From positions 6,324,501 to 6,388,500 of the forward strand of contig JAYKKI010000060.1 of the NCBI GenBank assembly GCA_039881145.1: DNA of 64,000 nt, written 5' to 3'. Source of the DNA: Druceiella hillmani (Eukaryota > Arthropoda > Insecta > Lepidoptera > Hepialidae). Below, one piece after another: positions 27,601 through 42,600 of this stretch; the first letter of the stretch is position 1; every line of letters starts with the position of its first letter. Under the pieces are notes generated by a model. That model did not search any database. It was not told the DNA's origin and saw only the letters and a program-made list of their open reading frames with translations. The position numbers and the translations under genes are program-made.

Positions 27601-30600
27601 ATCTTTCTTAACGAATAAACCAAAGTCCAATGTCAGTAAGATGGTAATCAACCGGCAACTTACCATAAAATGACTGCCCACTTTTTATCTAAACTTTGAT
27701 ACCTTTACTGGTAAGAGTTTTTGAAAAATGCTTATCAGTCGTGTTGATTATTTACTGCTAAGTTTTCTAACGTGTCTCAAATTTATTCAGTAATCTATAT
27801 ATTTTTATTTGTTATACTATATCTTTGTGCTTTTTCTGTGAACAAATGTGTCTTCTAAATTTGACAAGTAAATTTATGTTTGTTACGAAAGTTTTGGAAT
27901 ATTTTTTTTTAACAAATTAACAAGGGTTGTGTTCTATTTGCAGATGTGATGCCTTTGACGGGTCTGTTGGATATCATTGGTTGCGTCCCAGACAAGATGG
28001 CGGCCGAGTATAAAGTACATTTGCCATTCTTTCGCAATCTCTTTATGACCAGTTCGAAAGAGGTACAGTCGCAATTTTTTGTGATATAAATTTTTTTTAT
28101 TACATTGTATTAATAACCCAGTAGCAGTATGGATCTTAAACCTTAAATTTCTTGTTACGATTTATTATTTTAGAGAGGTTTTTAAGCCTTTTAAGCACAA
28201 TTTAAAATTACAGGAGAAAAAACATTTCTTACAATTTCACCATTTGTCATTATTCGGCCAATCCTGCACACATTTTTCACAGTTTAGTTTCCTGTTTAAA
28301 AAATCTTTTTAATGTGTTACTAAAATGGTTAATAATGAAACCACTTAATGGAAGATGATGAGCACCTAATTTATTACTCCATTAAATTTATAATATAGTG
28401 ATTCGACTATGCTTTAAATAGTTAAACTCCATTCATTTGGCCGTAGATAATCCATTTAATCTGTTGTCTCTCCATACTTGTACTCCAAATACTACTAATA
28501 TTATAGTGAATCCATAAAGTTTCAAATGGTTAAACTCCTTTCATATACACAATCCGTTAAATCTATTGTCTCTCCATACTTGTTCTCCAACTACTACTCC
28601 ATTAAATTTATATTATAGTGAATTGATTATGTTTCAAATGGTTAAACTCCTTTCATATGGCCATACACAATCCGTTAAATCTATTGTCTCTCTGTACTTG
28701 TACTCCAACTACTACTCCATAAATTTATATTATAGTGAATTGATTATATTTCAAATGGTAAAACTCCTTTCATATGGCCATACACAATCCGTTAAATCTA
28801 TTGTCTCTCCATACTTGTTCTCCAACTACTACTCCATTAAATTTATATTATAGTGAATTGATTATATTTCAAATGGTTAAACTCCTTTCATATGGCCATA
28901 CACAATCCGTTAAATCTATTGTCTCTCTGTACTTGTACTCCAACTACTACTCCATAAATTTATATTATAGTGAATTGATTATATTTCAAATGGTAAAACT
29001 CCTTTCATATGGCCATACACAATCCGTTAAATCTATTGTCTCTCCATACTTGTTCTCCAACTACTACTCCATTAAATTTATATTATAGTGAATTGATTAT
29101 ATTTCAAATGGTTAAACTCCTTTCATATGGCCATACACAATCCGTTAAATCTATTGTCTCTCTGTACTTGTACTCCAACTACTACTCCATAAATTTATAT
29201 TATAGTGAATTGATTATATTTCAAATGGTAAAACTCCTTTCATATGGCCATACACAATCCGTTAAATCTATTGTCTCTCCATACTTGTACTCCAACTACT
29301 ACTCCATTAAATTTATATTATAGTGAATTGATTATGTTTCAAATGGTTAAACTCCTTTCATTTGGCCATACACAATCCGTTAAATCTATTGTCTCTCTGT
29401 ACTTGTACTCCAACTACTACTCCATAAATTTATATTATAGTGAATTGATTATATTTCAAATGGTAAAACTCCTTTCATGTGGCCATACACAATCCGTTAA
29501 ATCTATTGTCTCTCCGTACTTGTACTCCAACTACTACTCCATAAATTTATATTATAGTGAATTGATTATATTTCAAATGGTAAAACTCCTTTCATATGGC
29601 CATACACAATCCGTTAAATCTATTGTCTCTCCGTACTTGTACTCCAACTACTACTCCATTTAATTTAAAATATAGTCATTTGACTAAGTTTCAAATGGTT
29701 AAATTCCATTCATGTGGTCATAGACAATCCGTTATATCTACTGTCTTTCCATGTTTGTATTCCAACTACTGCTATTTTAAATTTATAAGTGATTTGACTA
29801 TGTTTCAAATCATTAAACTTCATTCATGTGGCCATAGATAATCTGTTTAATCTGTTGTCTCTCCATACTTGTATTCCAACTACTACTCCATTAAATTTAT
29901 AATATAGTGATTTGACTATGTTTGAAATGGTTAAACCCCATTCATGCGGATGCTTATTCTCATACATAGTTTAAAATATTATAATTCTTTCAAAAAGAAT
30001 GTATTTTTCATTACATTGTACAAAATTAGGAAGTTCGTGACGTATCAGCGAGCCTCTATGCGAAGATTCTAGGGTGGAGTAGTGAGTCATCTCAAAAAGT
30101 TTTGTCTGAAGCTTCCGAGCTGGCTGGCCAAGGCAAGGCCGAGACCAATCTGGAGACTCGATGCGGTCTTTTGGGGGCTGCTGCACGTATGGTTGAGGGC
30201 TGTCTCCGGAGACACGGCGAAGATATTGGTGATAGAGGGAATGTTACAACGGTTGTAGTGGAGTTGGGTGAGAATATAATTTTGCTTAACATAATGGATG
30301 CGCTATATTGAAAATCTTTCGTTGTAGCAAAATTTAAAGCTAGTTTTTTTATATATGCTGATTTTATTTATATATTTACGACTTCACTCGCAAGATTACA
30401 TATTTTAACCAGTCATTAATGGTTTACTATTTTTTATGCTTTACATATTTTAACCAGTCATTAATGGTTTACTATTTTTATTTATATATTTACGACTTCA
30501 CTCGCAAGATTACATATTTTAACCAGTCATTAATGGTTTACTATTTTTTGTGCTTTACATATTTTAACCAGTCATTAATGGTTTACTATTTTTATTTATA

Positions 30601-33600
30601 TATTTACGACTTCACTCGCAAGATTACATATTTTAACCAGTTATTAATGGTTTACTATTTTTTATGCTTTACATATTTTAACCAGTCATTAATGGTTTAC
30701 TATTTTTATTTATATATTTACGACTTCACTCGCAAGATTACATATTTTAACCAGTCATTAATGGTTTACTATTTTTTATGCTTTACAAGTCCATGTTTGA
30801 AAAATTGGAGAGAAAATTAAATGTAACTTTGAAGGTAATATTTCGCAAAGGAAACTTAGAATTGCGAAATGGTAAATGGACCTTACCAATGAAATAGTAA
30901 TGGACTTTGAGAGACATCACTAAAATAAACATATTAACTTCCCGCAGATTTGGTTCACGGGGGAACAATCATGGTACATTTTGTTAACGTCGCTCAAAGA
31001 GAACGATGCACACAAGTTCGCTCGAGTTTTTTCAAAAGTAATAACTCTTACGAAGTTGTTTCTCTCGCACACCAGTTTGTGACTGTTAAGGAGTAATTTT
31101 CCATTTTTCGACTTTTTGAAGTGATAATAATGCATAAGTTTTTTTTCATAGATACTAACAAATAAAACGGTAAAAACTTTATCATAATTTACTAAGTTGT
31201 TTTTAAATGAGATGGGTACAAATAAACAGTCAACTAACAAACAGTTTGACAGACAAAAATTCCAAAATCTCATTTAACTCCTGGCACCCTAAGCTGTACA
31301 ATAGAGAAAATCTCATTAAAATCCATTCAGATGTTTTTGCGTTATGTTTCGTTTGCGTGATGTTTTTGCGTGATGCTTTGCGTGATACAGTTAAACAAAA
31401 AAGTCAAAAATGTTTTTTCTGTTTTTAGTTTTTTCAATAGCTTATTATAATATTCCGAATTGAATATAATTTATGATTATTCTGTGAGAATAATTCGACT
31501 TGTGGTGAAGACGTACCTCAAGGTAAGCTACTGAAATAATTAGAGTTATATGGAAAAAATATATAGCAATATTATTCTTTTCAAAAGTTTTATAGTAAAG
31601 TCTTTGAAAGTATATGTATGTATACTTCATAAAATCCATAATAAACATTTTGAAGTTTACAAAAATATGATTTTCTAGACTCATTGTACAGAATTGTCTT
31701 AATCCTTATTAAATTAAACTTTATGGTGATCAAACTTTATGGTGAAACTTTATGGTTTATACAATAGTTTTCTCAAAATTGGTTTAAAAGTTAAGATAGT
31801 TTTTCTAAGTAAACAAAATTATTATATTGGACACTTTTCAGTCATTGAGGTGGGATGCCTTATTGTTTGAAAACATCTTTATTTGTGAGTGTAGAGTCGG
31901 GGCATGGCGTTAGTTTTTTTCTAAAATATCTTTTATACATTTAAGCATTGCTTTTTTAATATATCTATAGATTCTACTTAATTTTATTCTGTTCGATAAA
32001 TGTTCGTTAACCACCCCCACAGGCCTTTAGGAAAGGCGGTCAAAAAATTCCAAGTGGTATGATAGCATCTTTTTCGTAATTTAGGTTAAATTAAAGCGAA
32101 TCAGTCAATAGGTAAAATGAAATAATATTCTTTTTGCTCATCGGCGAAATGGTAATAAGATTTTTTAACAAAAACTCCTGGGTTTATGATGGCAAATATT
32201 TCAATTTTATAGTCTCCAGTCGCTGACAAATAAAAGTCTGTATTGTGTGAGGAAAATGGCAGCAGAGTGCTTATCACAGACTTAACAGACACGGCGTACA
32301 GTCATTTTATCGCCAGAATTCTAGAGAGAGCACATTATGAAAACAACATCTGAGATTACGTTGTGTTATTATGTACAGTTCATTGCGGCATAGAGCCATT
32401 TTGTGTGTGGTATTTTTATTCACTGTATGTGTTACGTCACACAGGAGAAAGTCCACCTTGGACTGTCCATCATAGTTCTAAAGACTCACATTCACAAAAT
32501 TAGATTTGGCAATAATCAGAGAATTGGCTCTTTTAGACATTGTAGAAGTACAATCATGCTGTCAAAAAGCCTATTGATTTTGTTTAATCATGGCAAAAGC
32601 CTATTGATTTTGTTGGTGAAGGTACAGAAATAGTCAGAGAGCTGATGGAAATGTGTTTGGAGAAACTCCTTGCTGATCTCTGGGAGCTGTTTACAGACAT
32701 ATAGGAAGAATCTGTCTAAACAACCCTTTAGGAAGCCAGTTAAACGTTCCTGTCAGTTATAATGCACAATTCAGTTTTATATGTGGTATCTATTGTTATG
32801 GGCTTATGGTGGGGTTGAATGGTTTATTTTTAAATTTTTGTAATAGAATATAATGTTGTGTAGAAATTTGGGTACTTTTAAAATTTTTGATCACAATGTA
32901 TGTTATTTTATATTTTAATGTATGTATGGAAAAAATGACAGAGGTGTAATAAGTTTTTATGAAGTGTGACTCTAAATTTTTCAGTTAACATGCTGTCAAG
33001 TGGCAACAACCTGTTGGTCGGGACAGCTTGCAGCAACCTATCTCTCCTTGCTCGGTGCACGGGTCTGCCGATTCCTGATTCCACAGCTACAGATGGCTCT
33101 TCAAGCGTGAGCAAACAGGCTCTCCTAGATCAGCTGTTTGAAGTTGTTACTAATGCCAAGTACTCGTCGAAGACAAAGGAGAAGGCTTTATCGGCACTGG
33201 GTTTACTTTGTGTTGGAGAACGTTTTCCATACGCCAAAAAGATTGTTCAGGGCTTCCTGGATATGGCCAAGGATGTGAGTTGTTTAAAATGTTTAACTTA
33301 GTGTGTTATTAGGAGTAGAATAATGATTGGTACGATTTAAATCTTAGGTAAATTTGTGGTATTTTCTTAAATTTTAAGAAATTCTTTTTAAAATAATAAA
33401 TAGTTTAATAAGCATTTTAACTAATACCTCCTAAATAACAACGGTGTTTGCTACTGTAGTAGGGTAATAACATATGAAGTTTATGTATATATTCACGTTG
33501 GAAAAGTATGTGCGTTTTCAAAAAAATTCAATCTTAGATGTTGCCAAGTTTTGTCATCACAAAGCAAATGATGTATTTTTTCAAACTCTTTTTTTAATTC

Positions 33601-36600
33601 TATTTTTTTGAGCTTTACAAACTGTATTTTAAGAAATTATTTTTCCTTAGAAAAATTTATCCAGAGATTAATTTTGATGTTTCACAGTTTTTTTTATAGA
33701 ATATCTGTCAAATTGTCAAAGTTATCTAGAAGACAAATGTTTTCTGGGGAATGAAAAATCAGCTCTAAGTGTAACAAATCTATTTATAATGTGGTTAATG
33801 TTTGATTACACGTTAACAACTTCAAAATATCCAAAGATTTATACTGTTTATGTATATACTCTACTATTTTCCCTAATAAAATAAATTAAGATAAATTTTT
33901 ATTTTATTTTACACATTTTATTTAACCGTTTTAGTGCCATGGTTTTTTACTCAAATATACTTAAAAATGCCAAAGAAATCTTTTGTTTTTGATTTACAAA
34001 AATTATCCAATTTTAATAAATTTTTCGGTGTTTTCTTAATAAAAACTTGTACAAGGATAATAAAATACAAAGAAAATTATGGAAATATATATTGTGAACA
34101 AAAATTATAACAAAAACTGAAATCAAAGTCACATCGTATTTTCGCAGTCCGGTACATCCTCCGTATCAGCAAAATAATTGTTATCGTCACTATTATCACT
34201 TAAAATTTGCATTACACCAAATTGTGAGCGCACCACAATGTCACTCCCACTATCACTTTCTTCACAACTTGAAAAATGATCATTTTCATTCGAATTATTT
34301 TCGTATTCTGACATTATGGGTTAAACATTTTCTTTCCCTGGATCCTTTTTATATTGTAATTATTATTAATATTATAATTTGAACTTTAGTATGTAGCACG
34401 TAGAAAGGTAAAAAATTAGCGATGCGTTCGAGCGACCTCCCTTACCGTGCGCTAAACAGCAACTGATTTTGCGAGCGCCATTGCGCTCGTGGCAAATTTA
34501 GTTAATACGCGCACGAGCACGGTGGCGCTCATCAGCACTCTAACCGTTAAAATTTATTTTTTATTTTTTAGTTCATATTACTACAAAAGCGTGTTTTTTT
34601 TAGTTTTTTAAACTGTAATTTTTTAAAGTATTATATCATGATATTAAAAAAAATGATTTTTCACATCTCCCTAATAAGTATGTAATAATGTATTGCAGAC
34701 AACATTCAGCCTGTGGCTATTTACTGCTGGATGCAGTCCTTTTTCTTTCCACATCAGTTCTTCGAGTCTTTGCGTTTCAAACGACTTGGCCATTTGCTAA
34801 GATCCAATTTTTTATAATGTTACCTCTATATTTGTTATATGATCGCAACTACAGGTCGAGCAATAATTTTGCTACATATATATTTATTATTTTTATTTGT
34901 AAAATAGTTAAACCATATAAATAAAAGCAACTAAAACCTCAACAGACTAAGGAGTTTGAGATCCACCTAGCCATCGGTGAGTCACTTGTGTTGTGCGTGG
35001 AGGGAGTCGAATCGGACGAGCGGCGTGATGCATGGCGAGAGGAGCCACGGGAGAGTGGGTCTAGCAAGGCGCCACGCGATCCTGATGTGAAACGTGAAAA
35101 TGACGCACTGTTGGAGTGGTTGATACAGGAGTTGCTGAAGGTGGCTGGCACTCCACATCCTAATTCGAAGCAGGTATATTGTTTGTAATATTTTATTTGA
35201 ATTAAACAATATTCTTGAATATGTTTATTTGTATTTATTTAGTTACACATTTAATACAGCAAATGGATGATATATTATGTTGGTACGAAACCTGCTGTTA
35301 TGGCTGATAAATATTTAATTATTGATGTATTTTTCGTCATAAACTATTATTTCTGTAAAATAGTGCTTTGGATAAATATCATAGAAAATGTGAGGCTATA
35401 CAAAATTTGATCAGTAATTCGTAAAATAATTTAGAAAATTAATTTACTGATATATTATGAAAATAAACTATTTTTATGATTCTTTACTGCAGGAGTTCCC
35501 AACCAGGGGGGCGCACCTCCCAAGGGAGAGATGTCCAGAGGGGCGGAAAGCGTTTGCATTTTAGAAAAAAAAAAAAATAAACAAACAACATTAACAAATA
35601 ACATTACAATGTAATGTTTAATTTATATGTATAAAATTAATGAAATTAAATATCATATTCACTATTATTACCACAAACTTGCAAAAAATTTTACGTTTTG
35701 ATGTACTTTTTTTGTTGAGAAATCAGTTTGAGTGTGTAAAATTATTGTGTCTCACTGTTAAAAGGTAAGTTTGTGTATTTACAAACTTCAGTTACCATTT
35801 ATTATATTTAATTTACTAAATCAAAGGGGCATTAAAATATAATTTATAGTCTGGGGAGCCTCAACAAAAAAAAGGTTGGGAAACCCTGCTTTACTGGTTG
35901 TATTGTAAACTTTTGAACATTTGACGGGCTTCATCTCAAAAACAATCAATCTTATGAAAAAAAAGTTTCAAATAAAAATTATAGCAATTTCCATGTACTA
36001 TAAGATTTATAATAGTACATTTCGAAGGACCATGAAAAGTTAAAGGGATATTTTGGTAAAACTAAAGAGATATTTTTAAAACTATTTTTATGACCTACAA
36101 AAAGAAATTTTTTAAGGATTTAAGGATTGTAGAAAATTTAGTACTCAATCCGTGCAAAAATGATAGAAATATGAACTTTTGGTTAGATATTTGTCAAAAT
36201 CAGTGCAATATTTTATCGATAGGAAACGGGAGACGTCAGTGAATGTAAAGAGGTTATATTATGCGTGAATATTGGATTAGATTTTTGAAGCACTAAACAA
36301 TTTTTGGTTTTTATATAAATTATTAAAATACATAACATACATAATTTTTATGCATTATAAATAAATATTATTGATTACAAATATTATGGAATATGATAAT
36401 ATTTGGAATCGATAAAAATTATATATAATGCCTAAAAATGATGTGTGTACCTACTTTATTAATTTATTATTTAATATTTTACAATACAAAGAATACAATA
36501 CAATAGAAACCATGCGTTGCAGGCCTATATTATTGGATAATCTTATTGTTTTAATGCCTGATAGTATTTTACATAACCATAATTCTCAAAGTATTATTGT

Positions 36601-39600
36601 CAGCTGTGTAATAGATGATTTTCATTATATTAGTATTATAATTTAGTGGGTCTTATAGTATTTGTTTGCATAGTTCAGCTTAATTTTTTATTAGAAATAA
36701 TAACAGTGAAACGGTTAATTGTTGTGTATCAGATATGTTTATTGTATTTTCTATGAATATTTTCAGTTTATTCAATTTTATATGAATATTTTCACCTTTT
36801 AATATCTCTATCTCTTTGCTTTTCAATGGTGGGTTCTTTTTGTTACAGGCCACTAGCATCTGGCTGCTAGCAGTGACGAGGGGCTGTTGCGATCGGGAAC
36901 CCGTCAAGGGAAAGCTGCCTGTCATTCAGGAGGCATTCATGGACTTCCTTTCTGAAAATAGTGGTATGTTATATTGTGCTGGTACTTATCTGCTAGGGCC
37001 AGTTTTATAGCAATGCTATTCTGTTGTGACTAATCGGTTCATAGTAAAAATAAAAACATTTTGTGATGTGGATATGGAAACTTATTCAGTTTAACTGATC
37101 AAAAGGTAAAGTTCTCTTATGTTATTCATGAATATATTCATGAATTATTGCACACATATTCATGAATTATATTCATGAATTATTGCACATGTGAACGTAT
37201 CAACCATTCACAGTTGTTGGAATGTTTTGTATAATTCAATTACTGAACCACTTTTCTCTTATTTTAATGTAATTTTTCGACAAAATGACTTAGTTGTATA
37301 TAGGGACCCAGCAAGGAATCAAATGTATTTATATTCTACTCGTGACTAGTATCGAAAAAAGTATTATACGTTACTGTTATCAATACTTTCGATATTTTTA
37401 TCTATGAGATACTTTTCTCAACAAATATAATATTTGTATCTATTATAATATTTGTATTTTTACATGTCTGATACTTCCCTTATATAGTTCTGTGAATATC
37501 TATCAATGAAAAGTTTTATAAGGACACTTCAATACAAATTTTGCTTGTGTAAATATGGAATTTAATGAAAATTTTTTAATTGTAAAAGAAAAAATAAGAA
37601 TTTAATTATTTTTTTCCATATTTTTCAATATGATCCCTCTATTTCCCCTTGTTTTGTTATAATGATGATGTTTTAGTAGCCCTGCCCATATATAAAAAAA
37701 CTAATTTTATGTTTGATTTCGTTTTTATAGTTGGTTATTTTTTATTGAATTTAGCATTGACTCCATAAAAAGCTAATAGTTATTAGTATACATTGAAAAG
37801 GAGTCAATTGCTATTACAGTACTTATTTACGGTAAATAAAAATTGTTTTTCATTTTCAGTTTAAATAGTCAGTTTTTCTTTTTTTTCATAAAAGTTAATT
37901 ATTAATGACATTATAATTCGTTAAACAATTATCACCTGTCACGTAAATGTCAGATTTATGTAATATGTCATCTAAAGTAGAAATAACAATAGTACATAAA
38001 ATAAATTTGGGCGTATTGTGATTTGTTTAAATAAAAGCCTCTTAGTGTAATAAATTTATATTACTTGCTCAAGACTTCTTCCGTGGACTCCTCGTTCAAC
38101 ATTTTGTAGATGGTCAGAAAAAAAACAATACAATACAAACAATATAGTACAATTTTATGAGTTATTCAGAGATGTAATACATGGAATTTTGTGTTTTGTC
38201 TACGTCCATATTTTTTTTTAAATTTAATTTTTTATTGGAAGCACCATAACATCTAAATATTATCGCTCAATAGGTCTCAAATTGTGGAAGCTAAGAATAT
38301 ACGAGGAATGAAGGGTTGAACGAAGGAATGGATGAATGAGGTTGTGATGAATTAATGAAATTTTAAGTTTTCTTGGGACCTAGTACCCATAGAATACTAA
38401 AATGTTATACCCATAGAATACTAAAATATTGGACCTAGTACCCATAGAATACTAAAATATTGAACCTAGTACCCGTAGAATACTAAAATAATATATTTCC
38501 TTTTAAAACACAGTTATAATTATTACGTTTCATTTAGGATAAATGTGATAAATATGACATGTTATTTGTAAATATCTTTTATACTCCCTCAGATATAGTC
38601 CAAGACGTAGCAAGTAAAGGTCTGAGCATTGTCTACACTGCATCTGAAGAGTCGGAGAAACAGCAGCTGGTCGGACGGCTAGTGGAGCAACTTGCTGGTG
38701 GACGACGTCGTGTTCAGCAGGTGGCACCGGAAACGAAGGTCTTTGAGGAAGGGCAGTTGGGACAATCGCCAACTGGGTAAGCCTTTTTCTGCTTTTGTGC
38801 TCCTTTTTCCTTTATATATTTAATTTTATATTTTTGAAGGCTCCTTACTTTTGAATTACTGTATTGACAATAAAACACAAAAAAAGGCTTTAGTGCCATA
38901 GACCACATTTGTACACTACACTAGATTATACAGAAGTGCGAGAAGTGGAATCAGCTGTTATGTCTAGCATTTGGGGATTCCGAGACAGCCATTTGAAACC
39001 TGGATCATGATTTAGTCTTTATAATGATGCTGTATTGACTTCCGATATATTGAATTCAGTAAGTTTTTGTACAGTAACACCACCATGTCAGTCTGATTAA
39101 AGGACAAGGATATGGAACTGACCATCTGTAATAAGATATAAGATAAGAAGACGCATTCTTTCTGAAAGTCTTCACTACAGTGTTGGAGGATGTCTTCAAG
39201 CTCTTGAATTGGAATTGATTCGGTATAAATATCAACGGTGAATACATCACTCATGTTTGATTTGCCAACGATATAGTTATTATTTGGTGACTTAGCCATT
39301 TTAATTTTTTTATTAGGTTGGTGGATATGTGGTTTAAAATAAGTCTTATTTTTATCTAATTTAATGCATCGTTTCTTCATGTATGGGTACTTTAGATTAA
39401 TTCACAAGTGAAAATGCACTGCCAAGTGGGATATGTGTTAACAGGTCTCACCGTCATTTCCTCGTGTTTAAATGGGGTTAGTGGTTTTCAAAGTTTGCAA
39501 TCTCAACCATGATAAAGCAGGGAGTATGTTAAAGTAATTATATTTCACCACAAATCATCATAATTCTATCAAAAGCAATTGGGTATTTGACTAAATTTTT

Positions 39601-42600
39601 TTTATTTCATTAATCATAATTTCAAGGTACCTTACAAGCTGATGAAGAGTGAAAAAATTTTTTAATAATCTTAAAAATTGACCAAGTTATAAAAGTTTAA
39701 ATTTAACCTTTAGAGAAGGACGGCAATACTGTGTTGTGAGGTCATTTTTAATATTGCACATTATATTCTACGAGAGGAAAAGAGACAGAGATTTAGAAGC
39801 CTACAACTGGCTTATTTTTCTATCAATTTTTGAATTTTTTTCAAGACTGGTTTTTAATTAACTTATATTTCACAATATTTTACGAAAAATATCAAAACTT
39901 AGAATGAATCAACTACCATATTGAGTTGAAAATTTTAATCTTATCAAAAACACCCTTGTTAAAAATTGGCAAACGGACCCAAATAATACGACTAATTCTC
40001 ACTGTAGGTTTTTGTTAGATTAAATAAATAATTATTGTAGTTAAAATAAGTTAATTATATCTAATTGGATATGTGTTAATTTGGCATGGTACTGAACCAA
40101 GAGAATGAGCTACCTTACAGGTCCGTTGTGCTCAATATGTTAACTTGAGAAGTTTTTTATTTTTATAGTTTTTTTATAAGCATCATGGCGTATGACAATT
40201 GTATTTTTTTCTCAACCATATTTGCACTTCTATTTGGCCAATTATGTTTTTTAATTTCCGCAGTTATAGACAATAGTCTTCATATTGTCGTAAAAGCCTA
40301 TTGCGCTCTTGTGCATAAGCAAGGCCGATAGTTAATTTTCTTTAAAGCTACAATGGAATTTTTAGCAATAATGGGAGTTTTCGGATGATCTGTCAGATAA
40401 TGCTAAAATAGCCAGTTCTCTATGAATTATAACTTGTATGCTGTTTCACCCTCAATTGTAAATTGTTTCGGTTAATCATGATAAAATCACAAATGATTCC
40501 GAAAGCTTGCGTAAATAATAATAGCTGTGCTTTGAACTAGTAAGATAAAACGAAGTGCAGATTGTGTTTCGTTATATCCTCGATCCACAGGTGTATCATA
40601 TTAATCCATGATGCTCGACAGGCTCATTGAAAAAAGTTACGTAAACCTCGATAAGAGGGAAAAAGCTATTCAATTTGACAACAATAGAACAATTGTCAAT
40701 GTTTGTTAACAATTTATTTTTAATTAATTTAGGCAATGGCTACACGTTACGGAAGCAAGAGGCATTGATTATTTTTTGGAATTGTTTCTAAAAAGTTAAA
40801 AAAAGAAAATAAGATTTTAATGCAGTTTTACTCAGTTTCTCATTTCGTATCGATTTGTATAGTTAAAGTTTCAAAATTCTTAAAAAGGGTGTATACAATT
40901 CATCGTTTTTCAATTGCTAAGCGTATTTTTTTTAACTAGACCCACAATTTATTATATCCTGCACAGTTAAATAGATGGTGAACCATAAATACAAAAAAGT
41001 AATAGGACATACAGTGCTTGTTTTTATCGACTTTAGTTGCATATCTAGATTCTTTTTAAAATAAGAGTTTTGTTAAACAAATTTAGATTTTACACTTATT
41101 TAATGTTATTGTGTATAAATTTAAGAATTGTGTAGTTTCACCTTGAACACCTACGTAACAAAATATAATCCATTACGTACAAGCACAAGGGTTTTTCTTT
41201 GGCGAATAGAAGAAATAACAAGATAGAATATTCATTGAAACGTGTGAAAACGCAAGTCACCAGTTAAACCAAATGAATTTTAAACAAGCCAATCACATTA
41301 CAGGGCACGTCCCCCTCTCCACCCCTCTCAAAACCATCAAACACTTTAATCACATAATCTAGAAGCTGTCTCGCTAGTAATGAAATTTTAAAAATGTTCA
41401 AAAATTTATATATAATTTTAGTGTCTTTACACTCTAATGATCGCTCATCACAATATCGAGATATCGTAGAAATAAAAATAAGCTGATACATTTAAACTTA
41501 ATTCTCTTAACGAAATCTAAATTCTACGAAATTTTTATCATTAATAGTTCCATTTATTTTTTTAATCCAACTTTTGAAATTAATGAAAAACATAACAGTC
41601 GTTTATTTTCATATCATTATTATACTGTAGAATTGTTATGTAAATTAAACCACTTTAAAGTGTGAAACTTTTCTCTCATTACGATGACAGTCTCCAAACG
41701 TATTCACATTATCAATACTTATTCGATAATGACATCAAGTGTCTTGCACTGCTGGTACGTACCAGTGCAGTGACGTTGCTATTGACATTTTTATTTAAAT
41801 TTAAAATATTTATTTTTATTGAAATTATTTTATCAATCACACGAAAATTCTACAATTTGTTACTTTCTTTCGCTACCTTTTATATTTGTATAGAGGTATG
41901 GCATAAAAGTATATTTTTGCGCACCAATGAACAATAAACAACGTAACTCTACCACTTATCGCATTTGATCTATGATTAATGTATACATCACCATGCAGAA
42001 AAAATATATGATACACAGATCATAATAGTGGCAGCGTGCCACACGTACTTATCATCTCTGGTTACAGTATATGCTCTGTGTTTTTGCCTATCACATACTG
42101 TTACTGCCTTCGAGTATACTATTTAAATATGGTAAAACAAAACTCATATGGTAATCTTTAAGTAGTTTGTAGAAAGAAAAGGTAGGTTGCTGCCATTTTT
42201 TCTTTTTATAAAATTTTTAATATTTTGGATTAATTAGTAGTGTTGTGAATAAAGGTGATTCCGACTGTCGAAAAACCCGACAAATCAGCCATAACTATGT
42301 TTGAATTTTTGCTTTATTAAGTAATTCTATTACTTTCCAAAGTACACCAAATGGTAAAATGTGTAAACGACACTAAAATTCTGTAGACTCTAAGTAATCT
42401 AGTTTCGATTTGATATTATATTTTTGACACCACAGTACGTCTTTATAACGTACAAAAAATGAGGACCTATGGTATTGGCATACACTTTTAACTTATATCC
42501 CTATTTTATTGTTTCTAAATGCTTTAATAATATATATTGAAGATATATATAAATAATATTTGAAGTATATTTTATTTCATATTATTTCTCATAATATAAC

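Larger units (their letters stand above)
33275..34945 (+). other. ECM29: ECM29 intron
   Basis: Contains the second piggyBac-like element. The rest shows nothing. Confidence 0.75.
35174..36848 (+). other. ECM29: ECM29 intron
   Basis: Has the hAT MITE and a copy of a dispersed repeat at 36225-36400. Elsewhere AT-rich with nothing recognised. Confidence 0.75.

Noticed and set aside
28566..29841. Series of 81-139 codon open frames
   Set aside because: They fall in the 117-bp satellite and repeat with its period; no homology.
30419..30820. 133-codon open frame with repeated [12 protein letters not shown]
   Set aside because: Product of the 114-bp repeat, whose length is a multiple of three.
39012..39380. 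122-codon minus-strand frame, considered as a retroelement remnant
   Set aside because: No motif of reverse transcriptase, RNase H or endonuclease that I can identify, and no flanking repeats.
41738..41766. Small palindrome around CTGGTACGTACCAG
   Set aside because: Short, with no context suggesting an element; could be chance.
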